From positions 1-35,193 of the forward strand of contig DYBL01000017.1 of assembly GCA_019418625.1 (NCBI GenBank): a stretch of 35,193 nucleotides of DNA. The letters run 5' to 3'. Positions within the stretch are counted from its first letter, which is position 1. Each line of letters starts with the position of its first letter. Source of the stretch: Clostridiales bacterium. GTDB lineage: Bacteria > Bacillota > Clostridia > Oscillospirales > Oscillospiraceae. A model generated the notes under the pieces. The model saw nothing but the letters and a program-made list of their open reading frames with translations. It was not told the origin of the DNA and did not search any database. The position numbers and the translations under genes are program-made. Shown here in pieces: positions 1-7,977 of this stretch.

Positions 1-402
1 GGCGCGCACGGCATCGAGGAGCGCGGCATCTACCGCATCCACCAGTTCGAGAAGCAGGAGATGATCGTTGTCTGCAAGCCCGAGGAGTCCAAGGCGTGGT
101 ATGAGCAGCTGTGGCAGTACTCCGTGGAGCTGTTCCGCTCGCTCGACATCCCCGTCCGCCAGCTTGAGTGCTGCTCCGGCGACCTCGCCGACCTGAAGTG
201 CAAGTCCTGTGACATCGAGGCGTGGTCCCCCCGTCAGCAGAAGTATTTCGAGGTCTGCTCCTGCTCCAACCTGGGCGACGCCCAGGCCCGCCGTCTGCGC
301 ATCCGCTACAAGGATGAAAACGGCAAGATGCAGCTGTGCCACACCCTCAACAACACCTGCGTGGCGCCTCCCCGCATGCTGATCGCCTTCCTGGAGAACA
401 AC
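1..402 (+). CDS. serS: Seryl-tRNA synthetase, C-terminal catalytic fragment (partial, copy A)
   Basis: Frame 1 from the first base reads as the SerRS catalytic core. It begins inside the class II motif 2 loop (GIEERGIYRIHQF) and runs to motif 3 (NNTCVAPPRMLIAFLE). It is 89% identical by my count (118 of 132 residues) to the minus-strand serS copy that follows, with no gaps. SerRS charges tRNA-Ser with serine in the cytoplasm. The 5' part lies outside the window. The last roughly 25 residues normal for the family are missing, because the sequence turns at about 397-402 into the reverse complement of the second copy. The frame stays open into antisense DNA as far as 1788, but that extension is not a real protein. 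Either this is a genuine inverted partial duplication, or it is a fragment of a related strain's gene joined artificially at a contig end. Confidence 0.8.
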
Positions 403-429
403 CTCCAGGAAGGCGATGAGCATCCGGGG
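371..429. repeat. Inverted junction between two diverged serS copies
   Basis: The serS sequence contains a short natural inverted repeat, TCCTGGAG-AACAAC-CTCCAGGA, at 389-410. Left of it the plus strand is copy A. Right of it the sequence is the reverse complement of copy B. Position p pairs with 799-p over 1-396, without gaps. The switch therefore falls exactly at a small hairpin-forming element and at homologous positions in both copies. Confidence 0.85.
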
Positions 430-1617
430 AGGAGCCACCACGGTGTTGTTCAGGGTGTGGGGCAGATACATCTTGCCATCGCTGCCCTTGACGCGCATCT
501 TCAGACGGCGGGCCTGGGCGTCGCCCAGATTGGAGCAGGAGCAGACCTCGAAGTACTTCTGCTGACGGGGAGACCAGGCCTCAATGTCGCAGGACTTGAC
601 CTTCAGGTCGGCCAGGTCGCCGGAGCAGCACTCCAGCTGACGGACGGGGATGTCCATGGAGCGGAACAGCTCCACAGAGTACTGCCACAGCTTCTCGTAC
701 CAGTCCTTGGACTCCTCGGGCTTGCAGACCACGATCATCTCCTGCTTTTCAAACTGGTGGATGCGGTACACGCCGCGCTCCTCGATGCCGTGGGCGCCCT
801 TCTCCTTGCGGAAGCAGGGGGAGTAGGAGGTGAGGGTCTGGGGCAGCTTGTCCTCAGGCAGGATCTGGTCAATGAAGCGGCCGATCATGGAGTGCTCGCT
901 GGTGCCGATGAGGTACAGGTCCTCGCCCTCGATCTTATACATCATGGAGTCCATATCGGTCTGGCTCATGACGCCCTCCACCACGTTGCCGTGGATCATG
1001 AAGGGGGGGATGCAGTAGGTGAAGCCCTTGGAGATCATGAAGTCGCGGCCGTAGGCCAGGACGGCCTCGTGCAGGCGGGCGATGTCGCCCAGCAGGTAAT
1101 AGAAGCCGTTGCCGGACACGCGGCCGGCGGCGTCCATATCGATGCCGTCAAAGGACTCCATCAGATCCACATGGTAGGGGATGGGGAAGTCGGGCACCAC
1201 GGGCTCGCCGAAGCGCTGGACTTCCACGTTGCAGGAGTCGTCGGGGCCCAGGGGCACGGAGGGATCGATGATCTGGGGGATCTGGAGCATGCGCTTGTGC
1301 AGCTCGGCGTCCAGCTCCGCCTCCAGCTTCTCCAGCTCCGCCAGACGCTCAGCGTCCCGGGTAACTTCCTTCTTCACTTCCTCGGCCTCGGCCAGCTTGC
1401 TGGGATCCTTTTTGGCCTGGCCCATCAGCATGCCGATCTTCTTGGACAGGCTGTTGCGGGCGGAGCGCAGCTGGTCGGCCTCCGCCACAGCGGCGCGGCG
1501 CTTGGCGTCCAGCTCGATGACCTCGTCCACCATAGGCAGCTTGGCATCCTGGAACTTCTTCTTGATGTTTTCCTTGACGATGTCCGGATTCTCCCGGATA
1601 AACTTAATGTCCAACAT
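403..1617 (-). CDS. serS: Seryl-tRNA synthetase, C-terminus missing (copy B)
   Basis: ATG at 1617 follows a GAGGTG ribosome binding site. The protein starts MLDIKFIRENPDIV, typical of SerRS. Next come the N-terminal helical tRNA-binding arm (about residues 25-110), class II motif 2 near residues 268-290 (CFRKEKGAHGIEERG) and motif 3 near 385-402 (APPRMLIAFLE). About 402 residues are native, against roughly 425 for the family, so the last 25 or so are lost at the inverted junction near 397-408. The minus-strand frame has no stop before base 1, because it continues through the antisense of copy A. The gene is downstream of parA, parB and a coiled-coil gene, and a parS site sits 30 bases upstream of its start. 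This copy fits its operon neighbours and is likely the resident gene; the truncation may not exist in the cell. Confidence 0.93.
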
Positions 1618-1646
1618 GGTCGTTCACCTCATAAAAAATTTAGAAT

Positions 1647-1662
1647 TGTTTCACGTGAAACA
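1647..1662. other. parS: parS centromere site 1
   Basis: The 16-base palindrome TGTTTCACGTGAAACA is a perfect match to the bacterial parS consensus bound by ParB/Spo0J. It lies between the coiled-coil gene (stop at 1667) and serS (start at 1617), just downstream of parB itself. ParB is expected to load here and spread. A second perfect copy is at 3975-3990. Confidence 0.95.
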
Positions 1663-1666
1663 GTTG

Positions 1667-2182
1667 TTATTTGTTCAGTACCGCTTCTTTCAGCTGCTGA
1701 TACCGCTGGGCAGGGGAGGTCACCTGGTCGTTGCTGTCGGGCAGCAGCTCCACCAGACCCTCGTCCTCCATGCGCTGCATGGTGGTGAGGCAGTCGTCAT
1801 AGCTTCCGGCGGAGTACTGCTGCTGCAGGGTGTACAGCCCCAGCAGGGCGTCAATCTTCTTTTCTTCCAGAGCGGCGTCCTCTTCCTGCTGTGCCATCTG
1901 ATCCTTCAGCGTGTCGATCTCCTCCTGGGCATCCGCCAGCTTCTCCTGGAGCTCGATCACCTTATCCTGGACAGCCTGTACCTCCTGCATGGCGGAGACG
2001 GAGTGCTGCAGCTCACCCAGGACCTCGGAATTGCTGCGCTGATGCATCAGGAACGACAGGGCCATCAGCAAAAACGCAACAATGAACAAGATCATAATGT
2101 AGACGACAACGGGTTTTTTCCCGGAAGAGGGCTCCTGGGGGACAGGGGTCTCACCGTCGCCGCCGCGTTTTTCCAGCTTCAT
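1667..2182 (-). CDS. Membrane-anchored coiled-coil protein in the parAB operon
   Basis: The 171-residue protein is not assigned to a named family. Its first 23 residues are polar and proline-rich. One membrane segment follows (about 24-46, VVVYIMILFIVAFLLMAL), then a heptad-like coiled coil (about 50-115, rich in Q, E, L and K) and a C-terminal helical part with TPR-like character (LLGLYTLQQQYSAGSYDDC). The start ATG overlaps the parB stop by four bases (ATGA), which suggests translational coupling and co-expression with parA-parB. Many Clostridia have a DUF4446 membrane/coiled-coil protein at this place between parB and serS. This protein has the same plan, but I cannot confirm membership. 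Its N-terminus is probably cytoplasmic, with the coiled coil outside or inside depending on topology. A function at the membrane linked to segregation is inference only. Confidence 0.85.
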   Translation of the reverse strand: MKLEKRGGDGETPVPQEPSSGKKPVVVYIMILFIVAFLLMALSFLMHQRSNSEVLGELQHSVSAMQEVQAVQDKVIELQEKLADAQEEIDTLKDQMAQQEEDAALEEKKIDALLGLYTLQQQYSAGSYDDCLTTMQRMEDEGLVELLPDSNDQVTSPAQRYQQLKEAVLNK

Positions 2183-3072
2183 GATTCGTTTCCTTTCCGG
2201 GCCTGGCTTTTCTGGATCCGCAGCAGCGCCAGGGCTTCCAGCAGATCGTTCAGGTCATCCAGACCGTAGTATTCCAATTCAATGCGGCCTTTTTTCCGGC
2301 CATTTACAATTTTCACACCCCGCCCGAGGCGGGAGCTCAGATCCCTCTGGGCTTCGGCGGTGTAATCCACGCCGGTAGGGGGCTGAGGTTTGGGCTTTTC
2401 CTGGGCGGTGAGCCGCTTGACCAGGGCCTCCGTCTGCCGGACAGACAGACCTCCGTCCACCACGGCGGCCGCGGCGCTTTCCTGGGTCTGCGGGTCCAGC
2501 GTCAGCAGGGCACGGGCGTGACCGGCGGAGAGCTTGCCCGATTCCACCATGGCCCGGACAGAGGGGGTGAGGCCCAGCAGCCGCAGGGCGTTGGCCACGG
2601 CGCTGCGGGATTTGCCCACCCGTTGGGCTGCCTCCTCCTGGGTCATGTGGTAATTTTCAATGAGAGACTGGAAGCCGGCCGCTTCCTCCATGGGATTCAG
2701 GTCCTCCCGCTGGAGGTTTTCGATCATAGCCAGCTCCGCTGCTTTGCGGTCGTCCGCCTCCACGACGATGACGGGCACCTCGCTGAGCCCCGCCAGCCGG
2801 GCGGCGCGCCACCGGCGCTCACCGGCAATGATCTGATAGTAGCCGGAGGAGAGCTTCCGCACCGTCAGGGGCTGGATGATGCCGTGTTGGCGGATGGAGT
2901 CCGCCAGCTCCGCCAGCGCCGCCTCGTCAAAGGACTTGCGGGGCTGGGAGGAGCAGCTTTCCACCTGGGAGATAGGCAGCGTCAGTGAACCGGTGCTCTC
3001 CGTATTCAAAACGTCGTCGCCCAGCAGGGCGCCGAGGCCCCGGCCCAGGCCGGAGGGCTTTTTGGATGCCAT
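2179..3072 (-). CDS. parB: Chromosome partitioning protein ParB/Spo0J
   Basis: ParB is the CTP-dependent DNA clamp that loads at parS, organises the origin region and works with the ParA ATPase. The 297-residue product has an N-terminal tail with the ParA-stimulating pattern (LGRGLGALLGDD, residues 9-20). It also has the CTP-binding ParB/Srx box GERRWRA (84-90), the ENLQREDLNPMEEA motif (118-131) and a helix-turn-helix (about 143-168, TQEEAAQRVGKSRSAVANAL). A C-terminal dimerisation region is rich in leucine and lysine. Length matches Spo0J (282 in B. subtilis). ATG at 3072 has AAAGGAGC upstream. It is 21 bases after parA and overlaps the coiled-coil gene by four bases. Its two parS targets are at 1647 and 3975. 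Confidence 0.96.
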   Translation of the reverse strand: MASKKPSGLGRGLGALLGDDVLNTESTGSLTLPISQVESCSSQPRKSFDEAALAELADSIRQHGIIQPLTVRKLSSGYYQIIAGERRWRAARLAGLSEVPVIVVEADDRKAAELAMIENLQREDLNPMEEAAGFQSLIENYHMTQEEAAQRVGKSRSAVANALRLLGLTPSVRAMVESGKLSAGHARALLTLDPQTQESAAAAVVDGGLSVRQTEALVKRLTAQEKPKPQPPTGVDYTAEAQRDLSSRLGRGVKIVNGRKKGRIELEYYGLDDLNDLLEALALLRIQKSQARKGNES

Positions 3073-3093
3073 GCAGATGCTCCTTTCGAGATA

Positions 3094-3852
3094 TCAGACG
3101 CTTTGTTTTTTGAGAAATTCCACCGCCAGAGCCGTGTAGGCCTCCGCGCCGCGGGAAGTGCGGTCATAGGCGGTGATGGGCTTGCCGTGGCTGGGCGCTT
3201 CGCTCAAGCGCACGTTCCGGGGAATTACGGTGGAATACACCTTGCCGGGGAAGTAGTGCTTGACCTCCTGGGCCACCTGGAGCGCCAGATTGGTGCGGCC
3301 GTCGAACATGGTCAAGAGCACACCCTCCAGCTCCAAATGGGGATTCAGGGAGCGGCGGACGATGCGCACGGTGTTCATCAGATCGCTGAGGCCTTCCAGG
3401 GCGAAGTACTCACCCTGCACCGGGACCAGGATGGTGTCCGCGGCACACAGGGCGTTAAGGGTCAGAAGCTCCAGGGAAGGGGGGCAGTCGATGAAAATGA
3501 AGTCGTACTGATCGCCGACCTGTGCCAGAGCATCCCGCAGCAAAGACTCCCGCCGCTCCATACCGATCAGCTCGATGCCGGCACCGGCCAGAGCCTTGTT
3601 GGAGGGCAGTACGTCCCCAAACTTGGTATGGACCAGGGCGTCCTGGGTGGGCATCTCACCGATGAGCACCTCATAGACCCCTTTGGAGACGGTCTTGTCC
3701 ACGCCCATGCCGGAGGTGGAGTTGGCCTGAGGGTCAAAGTCGCAGAGCAGCACCCGCTTTCCCTGTTCACTGAGTGCAGCGGCCAGGTTGACGCAGGTGG
3801 TGGTCTTGCCGACGCCCCCTTTTTGATTCACGATTGCAACGGTTTTTGCCAC
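3094..3852 (-). CDS. parA: Chromosome partitioning ATPase ParA/Soj
   Basis: A deviant Walker A ATPase that binds DNA non-specifically as an ATP dimer and is released by ParB; in Firmicutes (Soj) it also acts on DnaA. The 252-residue product starts VAKTVAIVNQKGGVGKTTT, with the deviant P-loop KGGVGKTT at residues 11-18. It also carries the Walker A' aspartate in LLCDFDPQANST and the FIDCPPSL motif. The start chosen is GTG at 3852, because an AGGTG site precedes it and the P-loop then sits at the family's usual position; the frame extends upstream to 3951 without homology. Length equals Soj (253). A promoter lies at 3911-3939, and the terminator/parS of the preceding gene is at 3967-3998, so parA-parB-coiled-coil-serS looks like one unit. 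Confidence 0.96.
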   Translation of the reverse strand: MAKTVAIVNQKGGVGKTTTCVNLAAALSEQGKRVLLCDFDPQANSTSGMGVDKTVSKGVYEVLIGEMPTQDALVHTKFGDVLPSNKALAGAGIELIGMERRESLLRDALAQVGDQYDFIFIDCPPSLELLTLNALCAADTILVPVQGEYFALEGLSDLMNTVRIVRRSLNPHLELEGVLLTMFDGRTNLALQVAQEVKHYFPGKVYSTVIPRNVRLSEAPSHGKPITAYDRTSRGAEAYTALAVEFLKKQSV

Positions 3853-3910
3853 CGGGACACCTACTTTCCCATAAGGATGTGTTTTTTTGCGGTTTTTCAA
3901 ACACCTTATT

Positions 3911-3939
3911 ATTATAGCAAGGAGCGAATGGCCTTGCAA
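3911..3939 (-). promoter_or_regulatory. Promoter of the parA operon
   Basis: On the minus strand TTGCAA (3934-3939) is followed after 17 bases by a perfect TATAAT (3911-3916). The spacing is ideal for the housekeeping sigma factor. The -10 box lies about 60 bases upstream of the parA GTG, and the promoter sits just behind the amylase terminator. Confidence 0.75.
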
Positions 3940-3961
3940 GGTCAAAACCACAAAAGAAATG

Positions 3962-3998
3962 AAAAAACCGGGAATGTTTCACGTGAAACATTCCCGGT
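3962..3998 (-). terminator. Intrinsic terminator of the amylase gene, with parS as its stem
   Basis: Bases 3967-3998 form a perfect 32-base palindrome (ACCGGGAA, then the 16-base parS, then TTCCCGGT). On the minus strand it begins six bases after the stop codon at 4005 and is followed by TTTTTT. This gives a GC-capped 14-16 bp stem plus U-tract, the form of a rho-independent terminator. No T-tract follows on the plus strand. Confidence 0.75.
3975..3990. other. parS: parS centromere site 2
   Basis: Perfect TGTTTCACGTGAAACA, 2.3 kb from the first site and on the other side of parA-parB. It is embedded in a longer palindrome that also serves as a terminator stem (3967-3998). Confidence 0.95.
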
Positions 3999-4004
3999 AA
4001 ACGG

Positions 4005-5873
4005 TCATTCCAGCAGCATGCCGGTCCTGCCCGGCAGATAGAGAGGCAGCACGCCGTCCTTGGCCTGGTAGACCCGGCCGGACAGCAGGTCCAGCGCCGT
4101 GTCCGCCGGCCAGGGGATGCAGACGCTGGCATGGGCCTCCGCCCGGTTCACGGCCACCACCGTCCGCTGGTTCTGCCAGGTGCGGGCATACACCAGCAGC
4201 GCGCCCGCCGTGTACAGATAGGAGATGGTGCCCCGCTGGAGGGAAACACGCTGACGGCGCAGATGGCCCAGGTTGGTGAACCAGGTCTTCAGGCCCTGGT
4301 CCTCTTTGCCCCAGGGATAGCTGCCCCGGTTGAAGGGGTCCTCAAAGCCCTCCATGCCGGCCTCATCTCCGTAATAGACCATGGGGGAGCCGGGGAAGGT
4401 AAAAAGTACCAACGCAGCCAGGCGTACCAAAGCGGCGCCCTTCAGCCGCTGGGCCGGCGTGAGATGGTAGGCGGCCCGCTCGTCCTTGCTCTGGGGCACG
4501 GTGTCGGCGCCCAGCACCGTCAGGATGCGGGGGGTGTCGTGGGTGCCCAGGAAGTTCATGGCGGAGTAGAAGGCGGCAGGAGGGTAGTTTTCCCGCAGGG
4601 TCTCCATGGCCTCCCGGAAGTCGTCGGCGTTTCCGCCCTGCAAATAGGCCAGCAGTGCCGTGCGGAAGGGGTAGTTCATGACGCCGTGAAGCTCCGTGCC
4701 CAGCAGGTAGTGGCGCCGCTGAGAGTAGGAGATCTTATTGCTGGCGTCCTCCCACACCTCACCGATGAGCACGGCATCCGGCTTGGTCTCCTCCACGGCG
4801 GTGCGGATCTTGGCGATGAACCAGTCCGGCAGCTCGTCGGCCACGTCCAGCCGCCAGCCGGAGGCGCCGGCCCGGAGCCAGCGGCGGATGATCGAGTCCT
4901 TTCCCGTAATGATATAGTTTACATAAGTCTCGCTTTCCTCCCGGACGGCGGGCAGGGTGCGGATGCCCCACCAGGCATCGTAGTCGTCGGGCCAGGGGTG
5001 GAAGGAGTACCAGTCGTAGTAGGGGCTCTCTTTGCTCTGGGCCGCGCCCAGGGTGGGGTAGAAGCCGTCGGCGTTGAAATAGAGGCTCTGGGAGCCGGTG
5101 TGGTTAAAGACGCCGTCCAAAATCACGTGCATGCCCCGGCGCTCCGCCTCCCGGCACAGGTTGCGGAAATCCTCCTCTGTGCCCAGCATGGGGTCGATCT
5201 TGCTGTAATCCGCCGTGTTGTAGCGGTGGTTGGAGGCGGACTCGAAAATGGGGCAAAGATACAGTGTGGTGACGCCCATGCGGGAGAGCTCCTCCAGCTT
5301 GGACGTGATGCCTGCAAGCTGTCCGCCGAAGAAGTTGCGGTTGCGGATCTCTCCGTCCGGGTCCGGCCGCCACTCGGGCACGTCGTCCCAATGGGGCTGG
5401 ATCCAGCGGTCGCCCACCAGTCCCTCCGGATGGGGCGGGGTCAGGCGGCAGAAACGGTCTGGAAAAATCTGGTATGTCACGCCCTGGCCGAACCAGGCGG
5501 GGGTGCGGCTCTCCTGGTAGACGGTCATCTGCCAGGGGGCGGTGGGCTCGTCGCTGCGGTAGCCGGTCTTATCAAGGACACAGCCGGTACCGTCATCCCG
5601 CCAGAAAGAGAAGTGATACCAGATCAGCTCCGGCCAGGGGGGCGCCACCACGGCGGCGGAAAAGTGCATCCGGTCTGCCACGGCCTCCGTGGGAGCCAGC
5701 TCGATGGTCTGGGTGCGGCCGGAGAACTCGTGACGCAGGATCAGGGCACAGTGGGTGAAGCCCTCGCGGGCCAAAGGCCGGCAGTGGAAGCTCACCATGG
5801 TGCCGCAGGAGACGGCGCCGAAGGGATCTTTGCAGAGGATGCAGCGGGGGTCAAACACAAAGGGCTCGCTCAT
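4005..5873 (-). CDS. GH13 alpha-amylase family protein (neopullulanase/cyclomaltodextrinase-like)
   Basis: The 622-residue intracellular glycoside hydrolase has no signal peptide. An N-terminal beta-rich region (about 1-120) resembles the accessory domain of neopullulanase and maltogenic amylase. The (beta/alpha)8 barrel then carries the GH13 motifs: DGVFNH (253-258), GWRLDVADE with nucleophile Asp343, LIGEVWED with acid/base Glu372, and FLGTHDTPR with Asp446. A C-terminal beta domain ends in LYLPGRTGMLLE. Expected activity is hydrolysis of alpha-1,4 (and possibly alpha-1,6) bonds in maltodextrins or cyclodextrins; exact specificity cannot be read from sequence. ATG at 5873 has a GGAGG site. 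It lies 18 bases after the PBP2 gene, so it is probably read from the same transcript, which is an unusual partner for an elongation operon. A parS-bearing terminator closes it. Confidence 0.92.
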   Translation of the reverse strand: MSEPFVFDPRCILCKDPFGAVSCGTMVSFHCRPLAREGFTHCALILRHEFSGRTQTIELAPTEAVADRMHFSAAVVAPPWPELIWYHFSFWRDDGTGCVLDKTGYRSDEPTAPWQMTVYQESRTPAWFGQGVTYQIFPDRFCRLTPPHPEGLVGDRWIQPHWDDVPEWRPDPDGEIRNRNFFGGQLAGITSKLEELSRMGVTTLYLCPIFESASNHRYNTADYSKIDPMLGTEEDFRNLCREAERRGMHVILDGVFNHTGSQSLYFNADGFYPTLGAAQSKESPYYDWYSFHPWPDDYDAWWGIRTLPAVREESETYVNYIITGKDSIIRRWLRAGASGWRLDVADELPDWFIAKIRTAVEETKPDAVLIGEVWEDASNKISYSQRRHYLLGTELHGVMNYPFRTALLAYLQGGNADDFREAMETLRENYPPAAFYSAMNFLGTHDTPRILTVLGADTVPQSKDERAAYHLTPAQRLKGAALVRLAALVLFTFPGSPMVYYGDEAGMEGFEDPFNRGSYPWGKEDQGLKTWFTNLGHLRRQRVSLQRGTISYLYTAGALLVYARTWQNQRTVVAVNRAEAHASVCIPWPADTALDLLSGRVYQAKDGVLPLYLPGRTGMLLE

Positions 5874-5891
5874 GGAAGCGGGGCCTCCTTT

Positions 5892-7967
5892 TTACTGAAG
5901 TAGCTGATTTTCGCCTACGATGGCCGTGCCGATGTCGTCGGCGGAGAAGTAGGCGTTGAGGATCTTCACGGCGGTGGAAGCCAGGGCGGCGCCGGCGTTG
6001 CCGTGCTCAATGACGATGGACACGGCGATCTGGGGATCATCGTAGGGGGCGAAGCACACGAACACGCCGTTGTTGGTGGCGCCGCCGCCCAGCTGGGCGG
6101 TGCCGGTCTTGGCGCCGGCGGTGACCACGCAGTTTTTGAAGTAGGGGTAGACCTGGCCGCCGGGCTGGGTGTAGCCCAGCATGCCCTCTTTCACCGCCTG
6201 GAGGGTGGAGTCCTTCATCTCCACCACGTTGGTGGGCGTGGAGTCGCCCACGGCCAGGATCTCCGTGTTGTCATAGGACTTGACGGCCTTCAAAAGATGG
6301 GGCTGGCAGTGCTTGCCGCCGGAGACCAGCGTGGCCACATAGTTTGCCAGCTGCAAGGGCGTATAGAGCTGGTTGCCCTGGCCGAAGGCGGCCCAGGGGG
6401 CCTGGTTCTCGCCGGGCGGGTTCTCCGGCAGGGTACCGGCCCTGTCGCCGATCTCGATGCCGGTGTTCTGGCCCAGACCGAAGGCGGTGAGGTATTCCCG
6501 CAGGGTGTCCATGCCCATGCGGTAGCCCATGGTGGCAAAGTAGTAGTTGCAGGAGTTGGTGATGGCGGTGGTGGCGTTGACCCAGCCGTGGCCGCTGTGG
6601 TTCCAGCACCACAGCCAGCTGTTGGGGTCGCCGGGATAGTACCACTTGCCGGTGTCCTTGATCTTTTCCGAGGGAGTGGTGGCCCCGGTCTCCAGCGCCG
6701 CCACGGCCACCAGAGGCTTGAGGGTGGAGGCGGGCACGTAGGTGCCCTGGGTGGCCCGGTTCAGCAGGGGATTGGCGGGGTTTGCCAGCAGGGAATTATA
6801 CTCCGGGCTGTAGTCGGCGGGATCGTAGGTGGGATAGGAGGCCAGGGCCAGCACCTCGCCGGTGCCCACCTGGATCACGGCGGCGCCGGCGCCCCGGGTC
6901 TCGTCGCCGTCCTCGGCGTTCATGTCCGCCACGGCCTCGGCCAGGGCCTGCTCCACCGCCTGCTGGAGGGAGAGGTCGATGGTCAGCTCCACGGTGTTGC
7001 CGGGCTGGGGGGCCTTTTCGTAGTACTCGCCGGTGATCTTGCCGGCGGCGTTGGTGGAGACGATGCGCTTGCCGTCCGTGCCCCGGAGGTACTGCTCAAA
7101 GGCGGCCTCCACGCCGAAGCGGCCGATGCGGTCGTTGCCGCTGTATCCCTGCTCTTTCAGGGCATCATATTCTTCCTTATAGATGAGGGTGACGGTGCCC
7201 AGAAGCTGGGCGGCGTAGGTAGTCTTGTACTCCCGGACGGAGGAGGCGGTGATCTTGGCGCCGGCGTAGTCTCCGTCGTTGAGCAGGGAGATCATCTCCG
7301 TGTCGATGTCCTCTGCCATGGCGTAGGCGGTGGTGTTCATCAGCTTCCGGATGGACAGCTCATAGCGCACACCGATGACACTGCGGGCCTCATTGAGACT
7401 GAAAGTGACGGGCACCTTAAATTCCTGCCGCATCCGCTCCACCATGGCGTGGGCGGAGAGGCCCAGGGAGGAGAGGTAGTCGGCAGTGATGTCCTCTGCC
7501 TTGGTGTCCTCCGGCACCACCTCCAGCTGATCCCGCAAAAAGGCGGTGAAGCGGTTGCGCTGGGTATCGTCCAGCTCGGTCAGGGAGGTGAAGGTATAGG
7601 AAAAGGGGGCGGTCTTGGTAATGGGCAGGTTGTCCACCCAGGCAACGCCCTGGCTCTGGCACAGCTTCACCAGACGCAAAATGGCTTCGTTTTCGTCCTC
7701 GCCCTCGGCCAGGGCGCTGGAGTCGAAGGTCAGGTTGTAGGAAGAGCGGCTGGACACCATCTCCCGGCCGCTGCGGTCTGTGATGACGCCCCGGGAGGCC
7801 TCCACGGTCTCCTCCTGGGTAATGGTGCGGATGGACTTGGCCAGGTAGTAGTCGTGCTGGTTGACCTGGATGTCGTACAGCACGCCGATGTACACCACCA
7901 GCGCCAGCCCCAGCAGGGAGGCGAGCACGTAAAGGCGGATATTGCTTTGAGAATCTTTGCGCTCCAT
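5892..7967 (-). CDS. mrdA: Penicillin-binding protein 2 (elongasome transpeptidase)
   Basis: A class B PBP that crosslinks peptidoglycan during lateral wall growth, anchored in the cytoplasmic membrane with its catalytic domain outside. The 691-residue product has one N-terminal membrane segment (about 13-34). The PBP dimerisation region follows (ASRGVITDRSGREM), then the penicillin-binding domain with SxxK (STLK, Ser414-Lys417), SxN (SCN, 472-474) and KTG (KTGTAQ, from Lys620). The start is ATG at 7967: it has AAGGAG six to seven bases upstream, whereas the in-frame ATG at 7985 has no such site. The gene follows mreD by 10 bases, the classic mreC-mreD-PBP2 order. The family is the usual target of mecillinam-like beta-lactams. 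The symbol mrdA/pbpA is by analogy. Confidence 0.94.
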   Translation of the reverse strand: MERKDSQSNIRLYVLASLLGLALVVYIGVLYDIQVNQHDYYLAKSIRTITQEETVEASRGVITDRSGREMVSSRSSYNLTFDSSALAEGEDENEAILRLVKLCQSQGVAWVDNLPITKTAPFSYTFTSLTELDDTQRNRFTAFLRDQLEVVPEDTKAEDITADYLSSLGLSAHAMVERMRQEFKVPVTFSLNEARSVIGVRYELSIRKLMNTTAYAMAEDIDTEMISLLNDGDYAGAKITASSVREYKTTYAAQLLGTVTLIYKEEYDALKEQGYSGNDRIGRFGVEAAFEQYLRGTDGKRIVSTNAAGKITGEYYEKAPQPGNTVELTIDLSLQQAVEQALAEAVADMNAEDGDETRGAGAAVIQVGTGEVLALASYPTYDPADYSPEYNSLLANPANPLLNRATQGTYVPASTLKPLVAVAALETGATTPSEKIKDTGKWYYPGDPNSWLWCWNHSGHGWVNATTAITNSCNYYFATMGYRMGMDTLREYLTAFGLGQNTGIEIGDRAGTLPENPPGENQAPWAAFGQGNQLYTPLQLANYVATLVSGGKHCQPHLLKAVKSYDNTEILAVGDSTPTNVVEMKDSTLQAVKEGMLGYTQPGGQVYPYFKNCVVTAGAKTGTAQLGGGATNNGVFVCFAPYDDPQIAVSIVIEHGNAGAALASTAVKILNAYFSADDIGTAIVGENQLLQ

Positions 7968-7977
7968 GGGGTACTCC

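Noticed and set aside
61..1788. Long plus-strand open frame of 575 codons
   Set aside because: Only the first 114 codons are serS copy A. The rest is antisense of serS copy B and the coiled-coil gene, open because of GC-rich codon use.
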